Shown here: positions 17,566 through 25,977 of the stretch, one piece after another
Layout of the letters: each line of letters opens with the position of its first letter
How positions within the stretch are numbered: the stretch's first letter is position 1
Source: RGIG8244 sp045592785
Lineage (GTDB): Bacteria; Verrucomicrobiota; Lentisphaeria; Victivallales; UBA1829
DNA: 64,000 bases
Reading direction: 5' to 3'
Assembly (NCBI GenBank): GCA_045592785.1
Contig: JAZNVL010000010.1
Coordinates: forward strand, 49,905-113,904
Translations under genes and position numbers: made by a program
The notes under the pieces: model-generated
The model's database searches: none
Seen by the model: the letters and a program-made list of their open reading frames with translations, nothing else
Told to the model about the DNA's origin: nothing

Positions 17566-17602
17566 AAACCCTGTCCGATGAAAACACCGGATGGGGTTTT
17601 TT
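17566..17602 (+). terminator. second tandem terminator in the trp leader
   Basis: A 12-bp stem (17566-17577 with 17588-17599, two G-T wobbles), 10-nt loop and six T residues, 10 nt after the first terminator and 50 nt before trpB. It overlaps a 9-codon mini-ORF (17578-17607) that I do not regard as supported. Confidence 0.8.
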
Positions 17603-17652
17603 CATAATGTAACTGAACCGGAACAACACAACATAACATAAGGAGATGCAAC

Positions 17653-19026
17653 ATGGTGGACCGGAAAACAATGCCGTACAAGATTTATCTGGATGAAAAT
17701 GAGATGCCGAAGAGCTGGTACAACGTCCGGGCGGATATGAAGAACAAGCCCGCGCCGTTGCTGAATCCTGCGACCATGAAGCCGGTGACGTTCGAAGATC
17801 TGCGCGGCGTATTCTGCGATGAGATCGTACGTCAGGAACTCAATGAAACCGATGCGGAGATCCCGATCCCGGAAGAGATCCGCAACTTCTATAAGATGTA
17901 CCGTCCCTCTCCCCTGATCCATGCGGAATTTCTGGAAAAGGAACTGGGCACTCCGGCAAAGATCTTCTATAAGTTCGAAGGCGGAAATACTTCCGGCAGT
18001 CACAAACTCAACTCCGCCATCGCACAGGCGTTCTACGCCAAACAGCAGGGGTTGACCGGTGTGATCACGGAAACGGGCGCCGGACAATGGGGTACGGCTC
18101 TCTCCATGGCGTGCGCTTATTTCAAACTGGCTTGTCATGTGTATATGGTGAAGGTTTCCTACGAACAGAAGCCCCACCGCCGGGAAGTCATGCGCACTTA
18201 CGGTGCCGATGTCACGCCCTCTCCCTCCATGCTGACGGAAGCCGGGCGGAAGATCCTGGCTGCATTTCCGGAAACAACGGGCAGTCTCGGCTGCGCGATT
18301 TCGGAAGCCGTGGAAGAAGTGCTGACGAACCCGGGCAACCGTTATCTTCCCGGCTCCGTGCTCTCTCACGTTCTGCTGCATCAGAGTGTGATCGGTTTGG
18401 AAACCCGGACTGCATTGAACAAGTACGGGATCAAGCCGGATATCATCATCGGATGCGCGGGCGGCGGTTCCAATCTGGGCGGTCTGGTCTCTCCCTTCGT
18501 CGGGGAAATGCTCCGCGGCGAAAACGAATACCGTCTTATTGCGGTGGAACCGGCATCCTGTCCCAGTCTCACCCGCGGCAAATTCGCTTATGACTTCTGT
18601 GATACCGGGAAGATCTGCCCGCTCCAGAAAATGTATACGCTGGGCGCGGAATTCATTCCCTCCGCCAGTCATGCGGGCGGACTGCGTTATCACGGCATGA
18701 GCGCGATCCTCTCCCAGCTCTATCACGACGGCTTGCTGGAAGCAACCTCTGTCACCCAGACCGAAGTCTTCAACGCGGCGGTCCGCTTTGCCCGTTGCGA
18801 AGGGACACTCCCTGCGCCGGAAAGCAGTCACGCCATTGCGGTCGCCATCAAGGAAGCACTCCGCTGCAAGGAAACCGGGGAAGCGAAGACGATCGTGATC
18901 GGTCTGACGGGAACCGGTTATTTCGATATGCTGGCGTATCAGAAACACAACGAAGGCAGAATCACGGATTACGTCCCCACGGATGACGAACTGGAAGCCA
19001 GTTTCGCCAGACTGCCGAAGATCTGA
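17653..19026 (+). CDS. trpB: tryptophan synthase beta subunit, TrpB2 type
   Basis: A 457-residue PLP enzyme of the long TrpB2 subgroup, which makes tryptophan from indole and serine. The PLP lysine is Lys118 in SGSHKLNSA, the active-site TETGAGQWG motif follows, and the phosphate loop is GCAGGGSNLGG. The extended N-terminus and FYKFEGGNTSGSHK context separate it from classical TrpB1. TrpB2 often works without a normal TrpA partner; no trpA or other trp gene is adjacent. AAGGAG precedes the start. The attenuator upstream shows it responds to charged tRNA-Trp supply, and a terminator makes it monocistronic. Confidence 0.93.
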   Translation: MVDRKTMPYKIYLDENEMPKSWYNVRADMKNKPAPLLNPATMKPVTFEDLRGVFCDEIVRQELNETDAEIPIPEEIRNFYKMYRPSPLIHAEFLEKELGTPAKIFYKFEGGNTSGSHKLNSAIAQAFYAKQQGLTGVITETGAGQWGTALSMACAYFKLACHVYMVKVSYEQKPHRREVMRTYGADVTPSPSMLTEAGRKILAAFPETTGSLGCAISEAVEEVLTNPGNRYLPGSVLSHVLLHQSVIGLETRTALNKYGIKPDIIIGCAGGGSNLGGLVSPFVGEMLRGENEYRLIAVEPASCPSLTRGKFAYDFCDTGKICPLQKMYTLGAEFIPSASHAGGLRYHGMSAILSQLYHDGLLEATSVTQTEVFNAAVRFARCEGTLPAPESSHAIAVAIKEALRCKETGEAKTIVIGLTGTGYFDMLAYQKHNEGRITDYVPTDDELEASFARLPKI

Positions 19027-19049
19027 TTTTCCATCCAAAAACATTTACC

Positions 19050-19092
19050 GGAATTGCTTTTACGGGTGTCTGTAAAAGCAATTCCTTTTTTT
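19050..19092 (+). terminator. intrinsic terminator after trpB
   Basis: A perfect 14-bp stem (19050-19063 with 19072-19085), 8-nt loop and seven T residues. Confidence 0.95.
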
Positions 19093-19127
19093 GTTTTAAA
19101 ATGTTTAAAAAAGAGAATATTTTCCGT

Positions 19128-19156
19128 TTGCATTTTCGGTATTTCCGTGCTACCTT
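19128..19156 (+). promoter_or_regulatory. promoter of the GH78-like / solute-binding operon
   Basis: TTGCAT (19128-19133), 17-bp spacer ending TGC, and a weaker -10 TACCTT (19151-19156). The layout matches the other promoters of the window; the weak -10 suggests dependence on an activator. Confidence 0.5.
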
Positions 19157-19181
19157 ACCCCGATCAACAAAGGAGTTTATC

Positions 19182-21551
19182 ATGACATTCATATCAGAAG
19201 CAAAATGTATCTGGCAATGCACCGGAGAGACCGGGGCGGACCGGTACATTTCCTTTTTCAAAGATTTTTCATACACGGGATCGGATGAGGTCACACTCAC
19301 CATCGCGGCGGATTCCACTTATGTCGTCCGGATCAACGGAACACGCTGTCCCATTTCCCAGCTGGCGGACCGGCCCGGAGACTATACGTTCTCCACCTGC
19401 GATGTCACACAATGGCTCCGTCAGGGCACAAACCGGATCGCGGTGGAAGTCCATTTTATCGGCGCGGACTTCCTGACTATTTTCCGTGGGATACCGTTCC
19501 TGCGTGCCGCGCTGTGTGCCGGGGAAACGATTCTTGCCGCCACCGATGAAACCTGGTCCTGCCGGGAAAGCCGGGAAATGATTTCCGGTCGTAACGAACG
19601 GGTCTCCAATCAGCTTGGATTCACGTTTGTCTGCGACGGACGGGTGTCACCGGATTGGATTACATCCGGCGGAGAGGATTGGCAGAAAGCAGTGGAAGTC
19701 CCGGGCTGGAAACAATGGAATTTCACCCTGCGGCGTGTTCCCCGGCTGCTGGAATCACCGGGTCCGGATGCCGCGCTGGTCCATCAGGGTTATCTGTTCC
19801 GGGAAAAGGAATGGGAAACGCCCGCACTGACCTGTTATCATGATTACGCTCATCCGTTTGCGCCGACGTTGTTTTACAAAGCAATGGATCCGTCACAGAA
19901 TGTGGATGGCTACTTCCGCCTGAAACACAAACTGAAAGCGGAAAACGGGTTCGGTTTTGCCCTGAATCCCCTGCCCGATGGTGCGGCAAACGGATATTAT
20001 GTGGTGGCGGATCTGGGCAGAGAAACGGTCGGGTTCCTTTCCATTCAGATCGAAGCACCCGAAAATACGGTGGTGGATATCTGTCACGGCGAACATCTCA
20101 CCGATGGACGTGTCCGTGCCGCAGTGGGGGGCAGAAATTTTTCGGACCGTTATATTTGTCATGAAGGCATGAATACGTTCACCTACTGTCACCGTCGCGC
20201 GGGGGGACGTTATGTGGAGTTGCACATCACCAACACGAACGGGGGTGCGGTCACGGTGTATTACGCAGGGATGCTCCCGTTGGATCTTCCGTTGCCGCAG
20301 AAAGCGGAGTTCGATACGGAAGACCGTTTACTGCAGAAAGTCAATGAAGTTTCCATTGACACCCTGCGCCTGTGTATGCACGAACATTACGAGGATTGTC
20401 CCTGGCGTGAACAGGGGCTTTATGCTTACGACAGCCGGAACCAGATCCTTTACGGATACTATGTGTGGGGCAATTACGATTTTGTCCGCGCCGCACTGGA
20501 CCTGTTGGGGAAATCTTTCGACGGGGAACGGTATCTGGCGTTGACCGGCAATGCGAAATGCGGGTTCACCATTCCCGTATTCACGCTGGTCTGGATCACG
20601 GAGATCTATGAATACACGCTTTACAGCGGCGACCTCTCGCTTTATCTGAAATGGAAGGATCCGATCGATGTCATCCTGAAACGCGCTCTTGCGGAACCCG
20701 ATACGGAAACAAAAGGATTGTATCACCCCGGGACCCGGGAAGGGATCTGGAGTTTCTGCGAATGGACCGGGCGTTTGGCTGGATTGAAAGGGACCTCCCA
20801 GGCACCGTACAACGTTTATTTGTGTGAATCGCTGCGGAATGCGGTAAAACTGCATGAGCTTGCGGGAGACGCCGAAAATATCGTGACATTCCGTTGTGCG
20901 GCGGAAGAGATCGCCGCAGTAGCAGGCAGGGTCTTCTACAACGAAGCGGAAGGGCGTTACGATGCGCTTCTTCCGGGCGCATTGAATGAAGGATACGAAC
21001 ACATCCAGGCGATCATGCTGGCGAATGAACTGGTCACGGAAGAAAAACTGCCGTCGATCCTGGCGAATATACAGGAAAAGAAACTGCGGAATATCGATTT
21101 GAGTGCCTTGTATTATCTGTGCAGTGCCTGCATGAAGAGCGGACCGGAATTCCGGAAACTTCTTCTGCCGTACGTCCGGAGCATCATGGAGCCCATCGTA
21201 TTGAGCGGGGCGACTTCTCTGTGGGAAACACGGACCGGGGAAGACGATTTCGACAATGCCGGCAGTCTCTGTCATGCGTGGAGCAGTGTGATGCCTTATC
21301 TGTGCGGCGGTTTTCTGCTTGGTGTGAAACCGTTGACACCGGGCTTCCGCACGTTCGAAGTGAAGCCGTACGATGCCGGGCTCACCCACGCATCGGGCGA
21401 GATCCCCACACCGGAAGGCATGATCCGTATCACCTGGGCGAAAGGAGCTTCCGGACTCCGCGTGACGGTGGAACATCCTGCCGCACTCACGCCCGTTCCG
21501 GCGGAATACCCGGAATGTCCCGTGGAATCATTTGAACACAAACCGTATTGA
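19182..21551 (+). CDS. alpha-L-rhamnosidase-like protein (GH78-type six-hairpin glycosidase)
   Basis: A 789-residue protein related to GH78 alpha-L-rhamnosidases. N-terminal beta-sandwich domains (about 1-390, with WSCRESREM typical of the lectin-like rhamnosidase N domain) precede an (alpha/alpha)6 barrel (about 400-700) and a C-terminal beta domain with PGFRTFEVKP. The barrel starts with EDCPWREQGLYAYDSR, the counterpart of the GH78 DCPxRE motif that provides the acid. No signal peptide is seen, so it should be cytoplasmic and act on imported oligosaccharides. The 5' AGGAG supports ATG 19182. It is followed after 11 nt by a solute-binding protein, consistent with uptake and cleavage of a rhamnose-containing glycan. 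Confidence 0.8.
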   Translation: MTFISEAKCIWQCTGETGADRYISFFKDFSYTGSDEVTLTIAADSTYVVRINGTRCPISQLADRPGDYTFSTCDVTQWLRQGTNRIAVEVHFIGADFLTIFRGIPFLRAALCAGETILAATDETWSCRESREMISGRNERVSNQLGFTFVCDGRVSPDWITSGGEDWQKAVEVPGWKQWNFTLRRVPRLLESPGPDAALVHQGYLFREKEWETPALTCYHDYAHPFAPTLFYKAMDPSQNVDGYFRLKHKLKAENGFGFALNPLPDGAANGYYVVADLGRETVGFLSIQIEAPENTVVDICHGEHLTDGRVRAAVGGRNFSDRYICHEGMNTFTYCHRRAGGRYVELHITNTNGGAVTVYYAGMLPLDLPLPQKAEFDTEDRLLQKVNEVSIDTLRLCMHEHYEDCPWREQGLYAYDSRNQILYGYYVWGNYDFVRAALDLLGKSFDGERYLALTGNAKCGFTIPVFTLVWITEIYEYTLYSGDLSLYLKWKDPIDVILKRALAEPDTETKGLYHPGTREGIWSFCEWTGRLAGLKGTSQAPYNVYLCESLRNAVKLHELAGDAENIVTFRCAAEEIAAVAGRVFYNEAEGRYDALLPGALNEGYEHIQAIMLANELVTEEKLPSILANIQEKKLRNIDLSALYYLCSACMKSGPEFRKLLLPYVRSIMEPIVLSGATSLWETRTGEDDFDNAGSLCHAWSSVMPYLCGGFLLGVKPLTPGFRTFEVKPYDAGLTHASGEIPTPEGMIRITWAKGASGLRVTVEHPAALTPVPAEYPECPVESFEHKPY

Positions 21552-21562
21552 AGGAGGACAGG

Positions 21563-23419
21563 ATGCAATCGAATTCTCTGCTGAAAAACATCCTTTTGAC
21601 CGTCGCATTCCTGACGATCGTTTTCTGCGCCTGGGCTGTCGTCACCGCATTGGACCTTGTCCGGAGCAATCTGGAAGAAATGAAAGGTTCCCTCAAGGAG
21701 ATCAATGACACCCTGGCGACTATTGCAACAACGCCATACGCTCCAACTGCCCGCCCCCCGGTTGCGGTCTCCGGGGAATCCGGTGCCGCCAACGCCCAGT
21801 ATTATGACCCGAAAGCCCAGGAGGGCGACCGGATCATTTTTGCTTCGGGCGCGGATGCGGGCAACCTGAACCCGGTGACATCCAGCGATGCCGCAGTCAG
21901 TACCTTCTGGAGTTTTGCCATGGATTCGCTGGCAGAACCGGACTGGAACGATCCCAATCTTTACAAGCCCATGCTGGCGGAATCCTGGAGTCTTTCCGAC
22001 GACAAACTGGTGTGGAACATCAAACTGCGGCGCGGGATCCTGTGGCATGATTTCACAGATCCGGTCACAAAGAAGGAATGGAGAAACGTGCCCGTCACCG
22101 CCAAAGATTTCAAGTTCTACCTGGATGTGATCAAAGATGAAACGGTGGATGCCGTTCCCCTGCGCGGGTACTTCGCCGACATCGACCGCATTGACGTTAT
22201 CAACGATTACGAGTTCAACGTTGTGTGGAAAAAGAAATACTTTCTGTCCAAAGACATCACCCTGGGGTTGAGCCCCCTTGCCAAACATCTTTACGATCCG
22301 GACGGAAAATTCTCCGGGGCGAAATTCAATGATGATACGGAACGGAACCGGATGATCATCGGCTGCGGGCCCTATCAGTTCCTCCGGTGGGAAGTGGGCA
22401 AACGGGTGTTGTTCAAACGGTTCGAGAAATATTACGGCAAACGGCTGGGGATCATGCCGCCGATCCGGCAGATCTCCTTTGATATTTACAAACATCCCGG
22501 TTCCCGGCTGCAGGCATTGGAAGCCAAAGAGATCGACACATTGAACCTGACACCGGAACAATGGATCAACAATACGTCATCGTCCGCATTCGGGGAAAAC
22601 GGATTCCTCCGGAAGATCACTTATCCCGCCCGGGCATACAATTACATCGGGCTGAATCAGGAGAACGAACTCTTTCAGGACCGCCGGGTGAGACAGGCAT
22701 TGAGTCACCTGGTGGACCGCAAACGGATCCTGAAAGATGTGTATTACGGACTGGCGCGTGCAGTATCCGGTCCGTTCTTCCCGGATAGTCCGGCTTGTGA
22801 TAAATCCATTGCGCCTTACGAATTTTCCGTGGAGAAGGCTTCGAAACTTCTGGCGGAAGCCGGATGGCGTGATACCGATGGTGACGGGATCCTGGACAAA
22901 AACGGGAAGCCTTTCCGGTTCACGATCCTGAATCCGAATGTGAATACGACGTATCAGAAGATCCTGCCCATTCTCAAAGAAGATATGGCGAAAGCCGGGA
23001 TCCTGATGGAAGCCCTTTCCCTGGAATGGTCGGTGGTGCTGGAACGTCTGGATAAACGTCATTTCGATGCCTGTATGATCGCCTGGACCAGCGGGATGCG
23101 GCCCGATCCCTACCAGTTGTGGCATTCCGCCACGGCAGGACAGCCGGCATCCAGCAACTTCATATCCTTCCGGAACAAGGAGGCGGATAAACTCATTGAA
23201 GCGATCCGTGTGGAATTCGATGATGAAGCGCGTACGAAACTCTACCATGCGTTCCACAAACTCATTCATGATGAAGCACCGTATCTCTTTCTGTTCTCGC
23301 CCTACAATCTCAATGCGCTGAACAAACGGTATCAGAATGTCCGGATCTTCCCCGGCGGCTATCCGGAAAAGATCCTCTGGACCCCGAAAACAGAACAGCG
23401 TGTCATCCCCGGTATGTAA
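21563..23419 (+). CDS. membrane-anchored solute-binding protein, SBP_bac_5 (peptide/oligosaccharide ABC) family
   Basis: A 618-residue extracytoplasmic binding protein of the DppA/OppA family. Family hallmarks include LAESWSLSDDKLVWNIKLRRG near residue 140, VRQALSHLVDR, and DTDGDGILDKNG, the loop common in this family. Instead of a lipobox signal it has an N-terminal transmembrane anchor (about 8-30) followed by a predicted coiled coil (LVRSNLEEMKGSLKEINDTL) and a proline-rich linker. ATG 21563 has an AAGGAGG site; the frame can also start at a TTG 15 nt earlier. No ABC permease or ATPase lies next to it, so its partner is elsewhere or it senses rather than transports. Confidence 0.85.
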   Translation: MQSNSLLKNILLTVAFLTIVFCAWAVVTALDLVRSNLEEMKGSLKEINDTLATIATTPYAPTARPPVAVSGESGAANAQYYDPKAQEGDRIIFASGADAGNLNPVTSSDAAVSTFWSFAMDSLAEPDWNDPNLYKPMLAESWSLSDDKLVWNIKLRRGILWHDFTDPVTKKEWRNVPVTAKDFKFYLDVIKDETVDAVPLRGYFADIDRIDVINDYEFNVVWKKKYFLSKDITLGLSPLAKHLYDPDGKFSGAKFNDDTERNRMIIGCGPYQFLRWEVGKRVLFKRFEKYYGKRLGIMPPIRQISFDIYKHPGSRLQALEAKEIDTLNLTPEQWINNTSSSAFGENGFLRKITYPARAYNYIGLNQENELFQDRRVRQALSHLVDRKRILKDVYYGLARAVSGPFFPDSPACDKSIAPYEFSVEKASKLLAEAGWRDTDGDGILDKNGKPFRFTILNPNVNTTYQKILPILKEDMAKAGILMEALSLEWSVVLERLDKRHFDACMIAWTSGMRPDPYQLWHSATAGQPASSNFISFRNKEADKLIEAIRVEFDDEARTKLYHAFHKLIHDEAPYLFLFSPYNLNALNKRYQNVRIFPGGYPEKILWTPKTEQRVIPGM

Positions 23420-23423
23420 TGTC

Positions 23424-24857
23424 ATGAACGAAACGAAACGGTTTTACGAATTCATACTCCGGCGCGGAAGCGTACTCCTGCTCCTTCTTGCAGGGATCGG
23501 GTTCTTCCGTTATCTGTTCCGGGATCTCTGGTTCGATGAGTGTCTCACCTTCGAACTGGTGCAATTCTGTCAGTCACCCGGCGAAGTATACCGTTCGTAT
23601 TACATCCCCAACAATCATATCATCTTCTCCATTCTGTTCCAGACGTGGGCTGATCTCTGGATCGGGACAATAGACAATGTCCCTGTCCTGCTCTTCCGGT
23701 TCCTCCCGGTCATCGCCGGATTCCTTACGGTCATATTGTTGTACCGGATCCTCCGCCGGACAGCGGGGAGATTTTCCGCCTGGCTTGGGACCGCGCTCTT
23801 TCTTCTTGCGCCGCCGTTTCTCATTTACGCGACGGGGATCCGCGGATACGGTTTGAGTGTACTGTTCGTACTTGCCGGGTATATCGCCGCCCGGAACTGG
23901 ATGAGGAAAGGCAGGAAACGGGATTGTGCACTCTGGTTTCTCTGGGCATTTCTCGGTATGGGCACAACGCCCACCAATCTTGCCGCGTTCACCGCCATCG
24001 CCATTCTCTCCGCGCCCGCATTATGGTGTCCCGGGAAACGGATGCGGTGGAGTCTGCTCTTTCTGATCCCCTTTGCCGCCGGACTGCTCTTTTACCTGCC
24101 GATATGGGATAAACTTCTTGCGTGCATGAAACTGGGCGAAGGTTGGAACTCCCGGTGGACGGCATTATGGAATCTTTACGCGCCCGCACTCCTGATGTTC
24201 CTGCCGATGGCGGCATTTCTCCGCAAAGACCGTGTACGCCGTGCGCCCCGTTACGCCATCGCATTCCTGCTGACTCTATTGATGCCGCCGGGAGTCTACC
24301 TGATCTTTCCGGTACCGCCCTTCCCCCGGGTTTTTCTACCGTTGCTGGCAGTGTGGGTGATCCCGCTGACGTACTTTGCCGCGCCCGCCTTGCGCAAAGG
24401 CACGGAACAACGGAAGATGTTGATCGCCTGTGTGTTCTTTTTCTGGTCGGCATTGCTTTTGCTGTTCTCCCCGAAACTCTCGGATGCACTTTTCGGTTCC
24501 GCATGGGAAGACGATCTTCTTGCGCCGTATTACACCCGGGACCAGTTCCTTCCCTCGGAAACGGTCCGGAGAATGGAACTCTGCCGGAAAGAACAGCCCG
24601 GCGCCATCTTCTTCCTGACCTTCGAAGCGGATTACCCTGCCCTGCTCTTTGCGGCGATGTTCTGGGCGGACCGTGACAATGTGATCTGTTACGACAAGCC
24701 CAACGAACCGCGTCTGACCACGCTGCCGGAGTCCGTGCCGCTCTATTTTGTGACACGCTCGGCGGCAGATATGGAGTCCGCCCGGAAGCGTTTTGCACTG
24801 CCACAACCGATTGAAATGGAGCAAATCGGACAACATTGTATCTGGAGGATGCGTTAA
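23424..24857 (+). CDS. polytopic GT-C type glycosyltransferase (PMT/ArnT-like)
   Basis: A 477-residue membrane protein with about ten or eleven hydrophobic helices. The first extracytoplasmic loop holds DLWFDECLTF, which fits the acidic DE catalytic motif of GT-C enzymes, and IPNNHIIFSIL corresponds to the HPPLYY-type segment of GT39/GT83 proteins. Such enzymes transfer sugars from polyprenyl-phosphate donors to lipids or proteins outside the membrane. Donor and acceptor are unknown. It starts 5 nt after the binding-protein stop and seems to end that operon, although its role does not obviously match. Confidence 0.65.
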   Translation: MNETKRFYEFILRRGSVLLLLLAGIGFFRYLFRDLWFDECLTFELVQFCQSPGEVYRSYYIPNNHIIFSILFQTWADLWIGTIDNVPVLLFRFLPVIAGFLTVILLYRILRRTAGRFSAWLGTALFLLAPPFLIYATGIRGYGLSVLFVLAGYIAARNWMRKGRKRDCALWFLWAFLGMGTTPTNLAAFTAIAILSAPALWCPGKRMRWSLLFLIPFAAGLLFYLPIWDKLLACMKLGEGWNSRWTALWNLYAPALLMFLPMAAFLRKDRVRRAPRYAIAFLLTLLMPPGVYLIFPVPPFPRVFLPLLAVWVIPLTYFAAPALRKGTEQRKMLIACVFFFWSALLLLFSPKLSDALFGSAWEDDLLAPYYTRDQFLPSETVRRMELCRKEQPGAIFFLTFEADYPALLFAAMFWADRDNVICYDKPNEPRLTTLPESVPLYFVTRSAADMESARKRFALPQPIEMEQIGQHCIWRMR

Positions 24858-24903
24858 GGGAATGAAAATTTGAAAAAATAAAAGAAAAAGCAGTCAAATA
24901 AAT

Positions 24904-24931
24904 TTGACAAAACTGGAAATATGGATATATT
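24904..24931 (+). promoter_or_regulatory. promoter of the gntR-DUF4838 unit
   Basis: A perfect -35 TTGACA (24904-24909), 16-bp spacer, and TATATT (24926-24931). Confidence 0.8.
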
Positions 24932-24940
24932 AATATAACC
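24923..24940. promoter_or_regulatory. palindromic operator candidate over the gntR -10 box
   Basis: GGATATATTAATATAACC is an 18-bp palindrome with one mismatched pair. It covers the -10 hexamer and runs to the expected start of transcription, a position suited to autorepression by the GntR protein encoded just downstream. Confidence 0.5.
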
Positions 24941-24954
24941 ACAGGAGAAAAACG

Positions 24955-25965
24955 ATGATCGTTCACAAATACACAAAGACACAACTTGCCGTGCTGGATT
25001 ACCTGACGCGGAATCAGGCATTGCCCGGAAGCAAGATCCCTTCCGAGCGGACTTTGTGCGATATTTTTTCATTCAGCCGCATTACCATCCGGCGTGCGTT
25101 ATCCAATCTGGCGGATAACGGCTGGCTGGAACGTCGTCCGCGGAGCGGATATTTTCTGCTGAAACAACCGCAGCGTGCGACAGACCGTATTCTTCTGGGT
25201 TATCTTGCCATCGGCAGAAAAGATCGTGAACTGGAAGGTTTTCCTGTGACGCATCTTTTCCATTCCATCCCTCATCATGAAATGAAGGAACGTGGCGTGG
25301 AGTTTGTTTCCCGGTATGAAAATGAGATCACGATGAATGTATTTTCCGCCTTTTCCTCCTGTGCCGGATTGATCGTAACGGACTGGGTCAGTGACGAATG
25401 GATCAATGCGCTGCGCGGACTGGATATTCCGATCTATTGTATGGGGAATAACTATTGCAAGACGGAAAAACTTCCGGTCATTGATTATGACTACGACGAC
25501 ATGCTCCGCAAGATCATGGCGAATCTCTTGGAAAAGGGATGTCGTAAGATCACGATCCTTCTGGAAGACAACGAAGTCAACTCTGCAAAACTTATGGAGA
25601 AAACATACCGGAACGTCTTGCAGGAAAATAATATCCCGGTGGAAAAACACCGGATCATCCATACCCGGATCCATCATGTGGAGGAAGACGTTCTTATGGG
25701 TATGAAAAAGAACCGGGATTGCGACGCTTTTATCGGGAAAGTGCCGTCCGTCCTTCTCTATCGGAAAGCCGGGTGGAAACATATTCCGGTCTTCGCCAAT
25801 ATCCACTGGAGCACCTGGCAGAAAAACGTGGAGTGTCTCACGCCCTGTGTCCGTGAACCGATCATACTGAAAGCCGCCAATGTGCTTGCAAATCATATTA
25901 TGTTTAATGCAGACCTTCCGGAGAAACTGTTATTGAAGGCAGAGCTTCTGGAACCTGTGAAATAA
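24955..25965 (+). CDS. GntR-family transcriptional regulator with LacI-type ligand domain
   Basis: A 336-residue regulator. An N-terminal winged helix (about 1-70) contains GSKIPSERTLCDIFSFSRITIRRAL, the standard GntR recognition region, and GWLERRPRSGYF at the wing. The rest (about 75-336) resembles a periplasmic-binding-protein-like effector domain, as in the AraR type, so a sugar is the likely ligand. A promoter overlapped by an 18-bp palindrome precedes the gene. It ends 12 nt before the DUF4838 gene and probably controls that unit. Confidence 0.85.
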   Translation: MIVHKYTKTQLAVLDYLTRNQALPGSKIPSERTLCDIFSFSRITIRRALSNLADNGWLERRPRSGYFLLKQPQRATDRILLGYLAIGRKDRELEGFPVTHLFHSIPHHEMKERGVEFVSRYENEITMNVFSAFSSCAGLIVTDWVSDEWINALRGLDIPIYCMGNNYCKTEKLPVIDYDYDDMLRKIMANLLEKGCRKITILLEDNEVNSAKLMEKTYRNVLQENNIPVEKHRIIHTRIHHVEEDVLMGMKKNRDCDAFIGKVPSVLLYRKAGWKHIPVFANIHWSTWQKNVECLTPCVREPIILKAANVLANHIMFNADLPEKLLLKAELLEPVK

Positions 25966-25977
25966 GGAGTACCATCA

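Noticed and set aside
17578..17607. Nine-codon ORF (MKTPDGVFS) across the second trp terminator
   Set aside because: It has no ribosome site and no Trp codons; the match of its first bases to the leader ATGAAAAC is short enough for chance.
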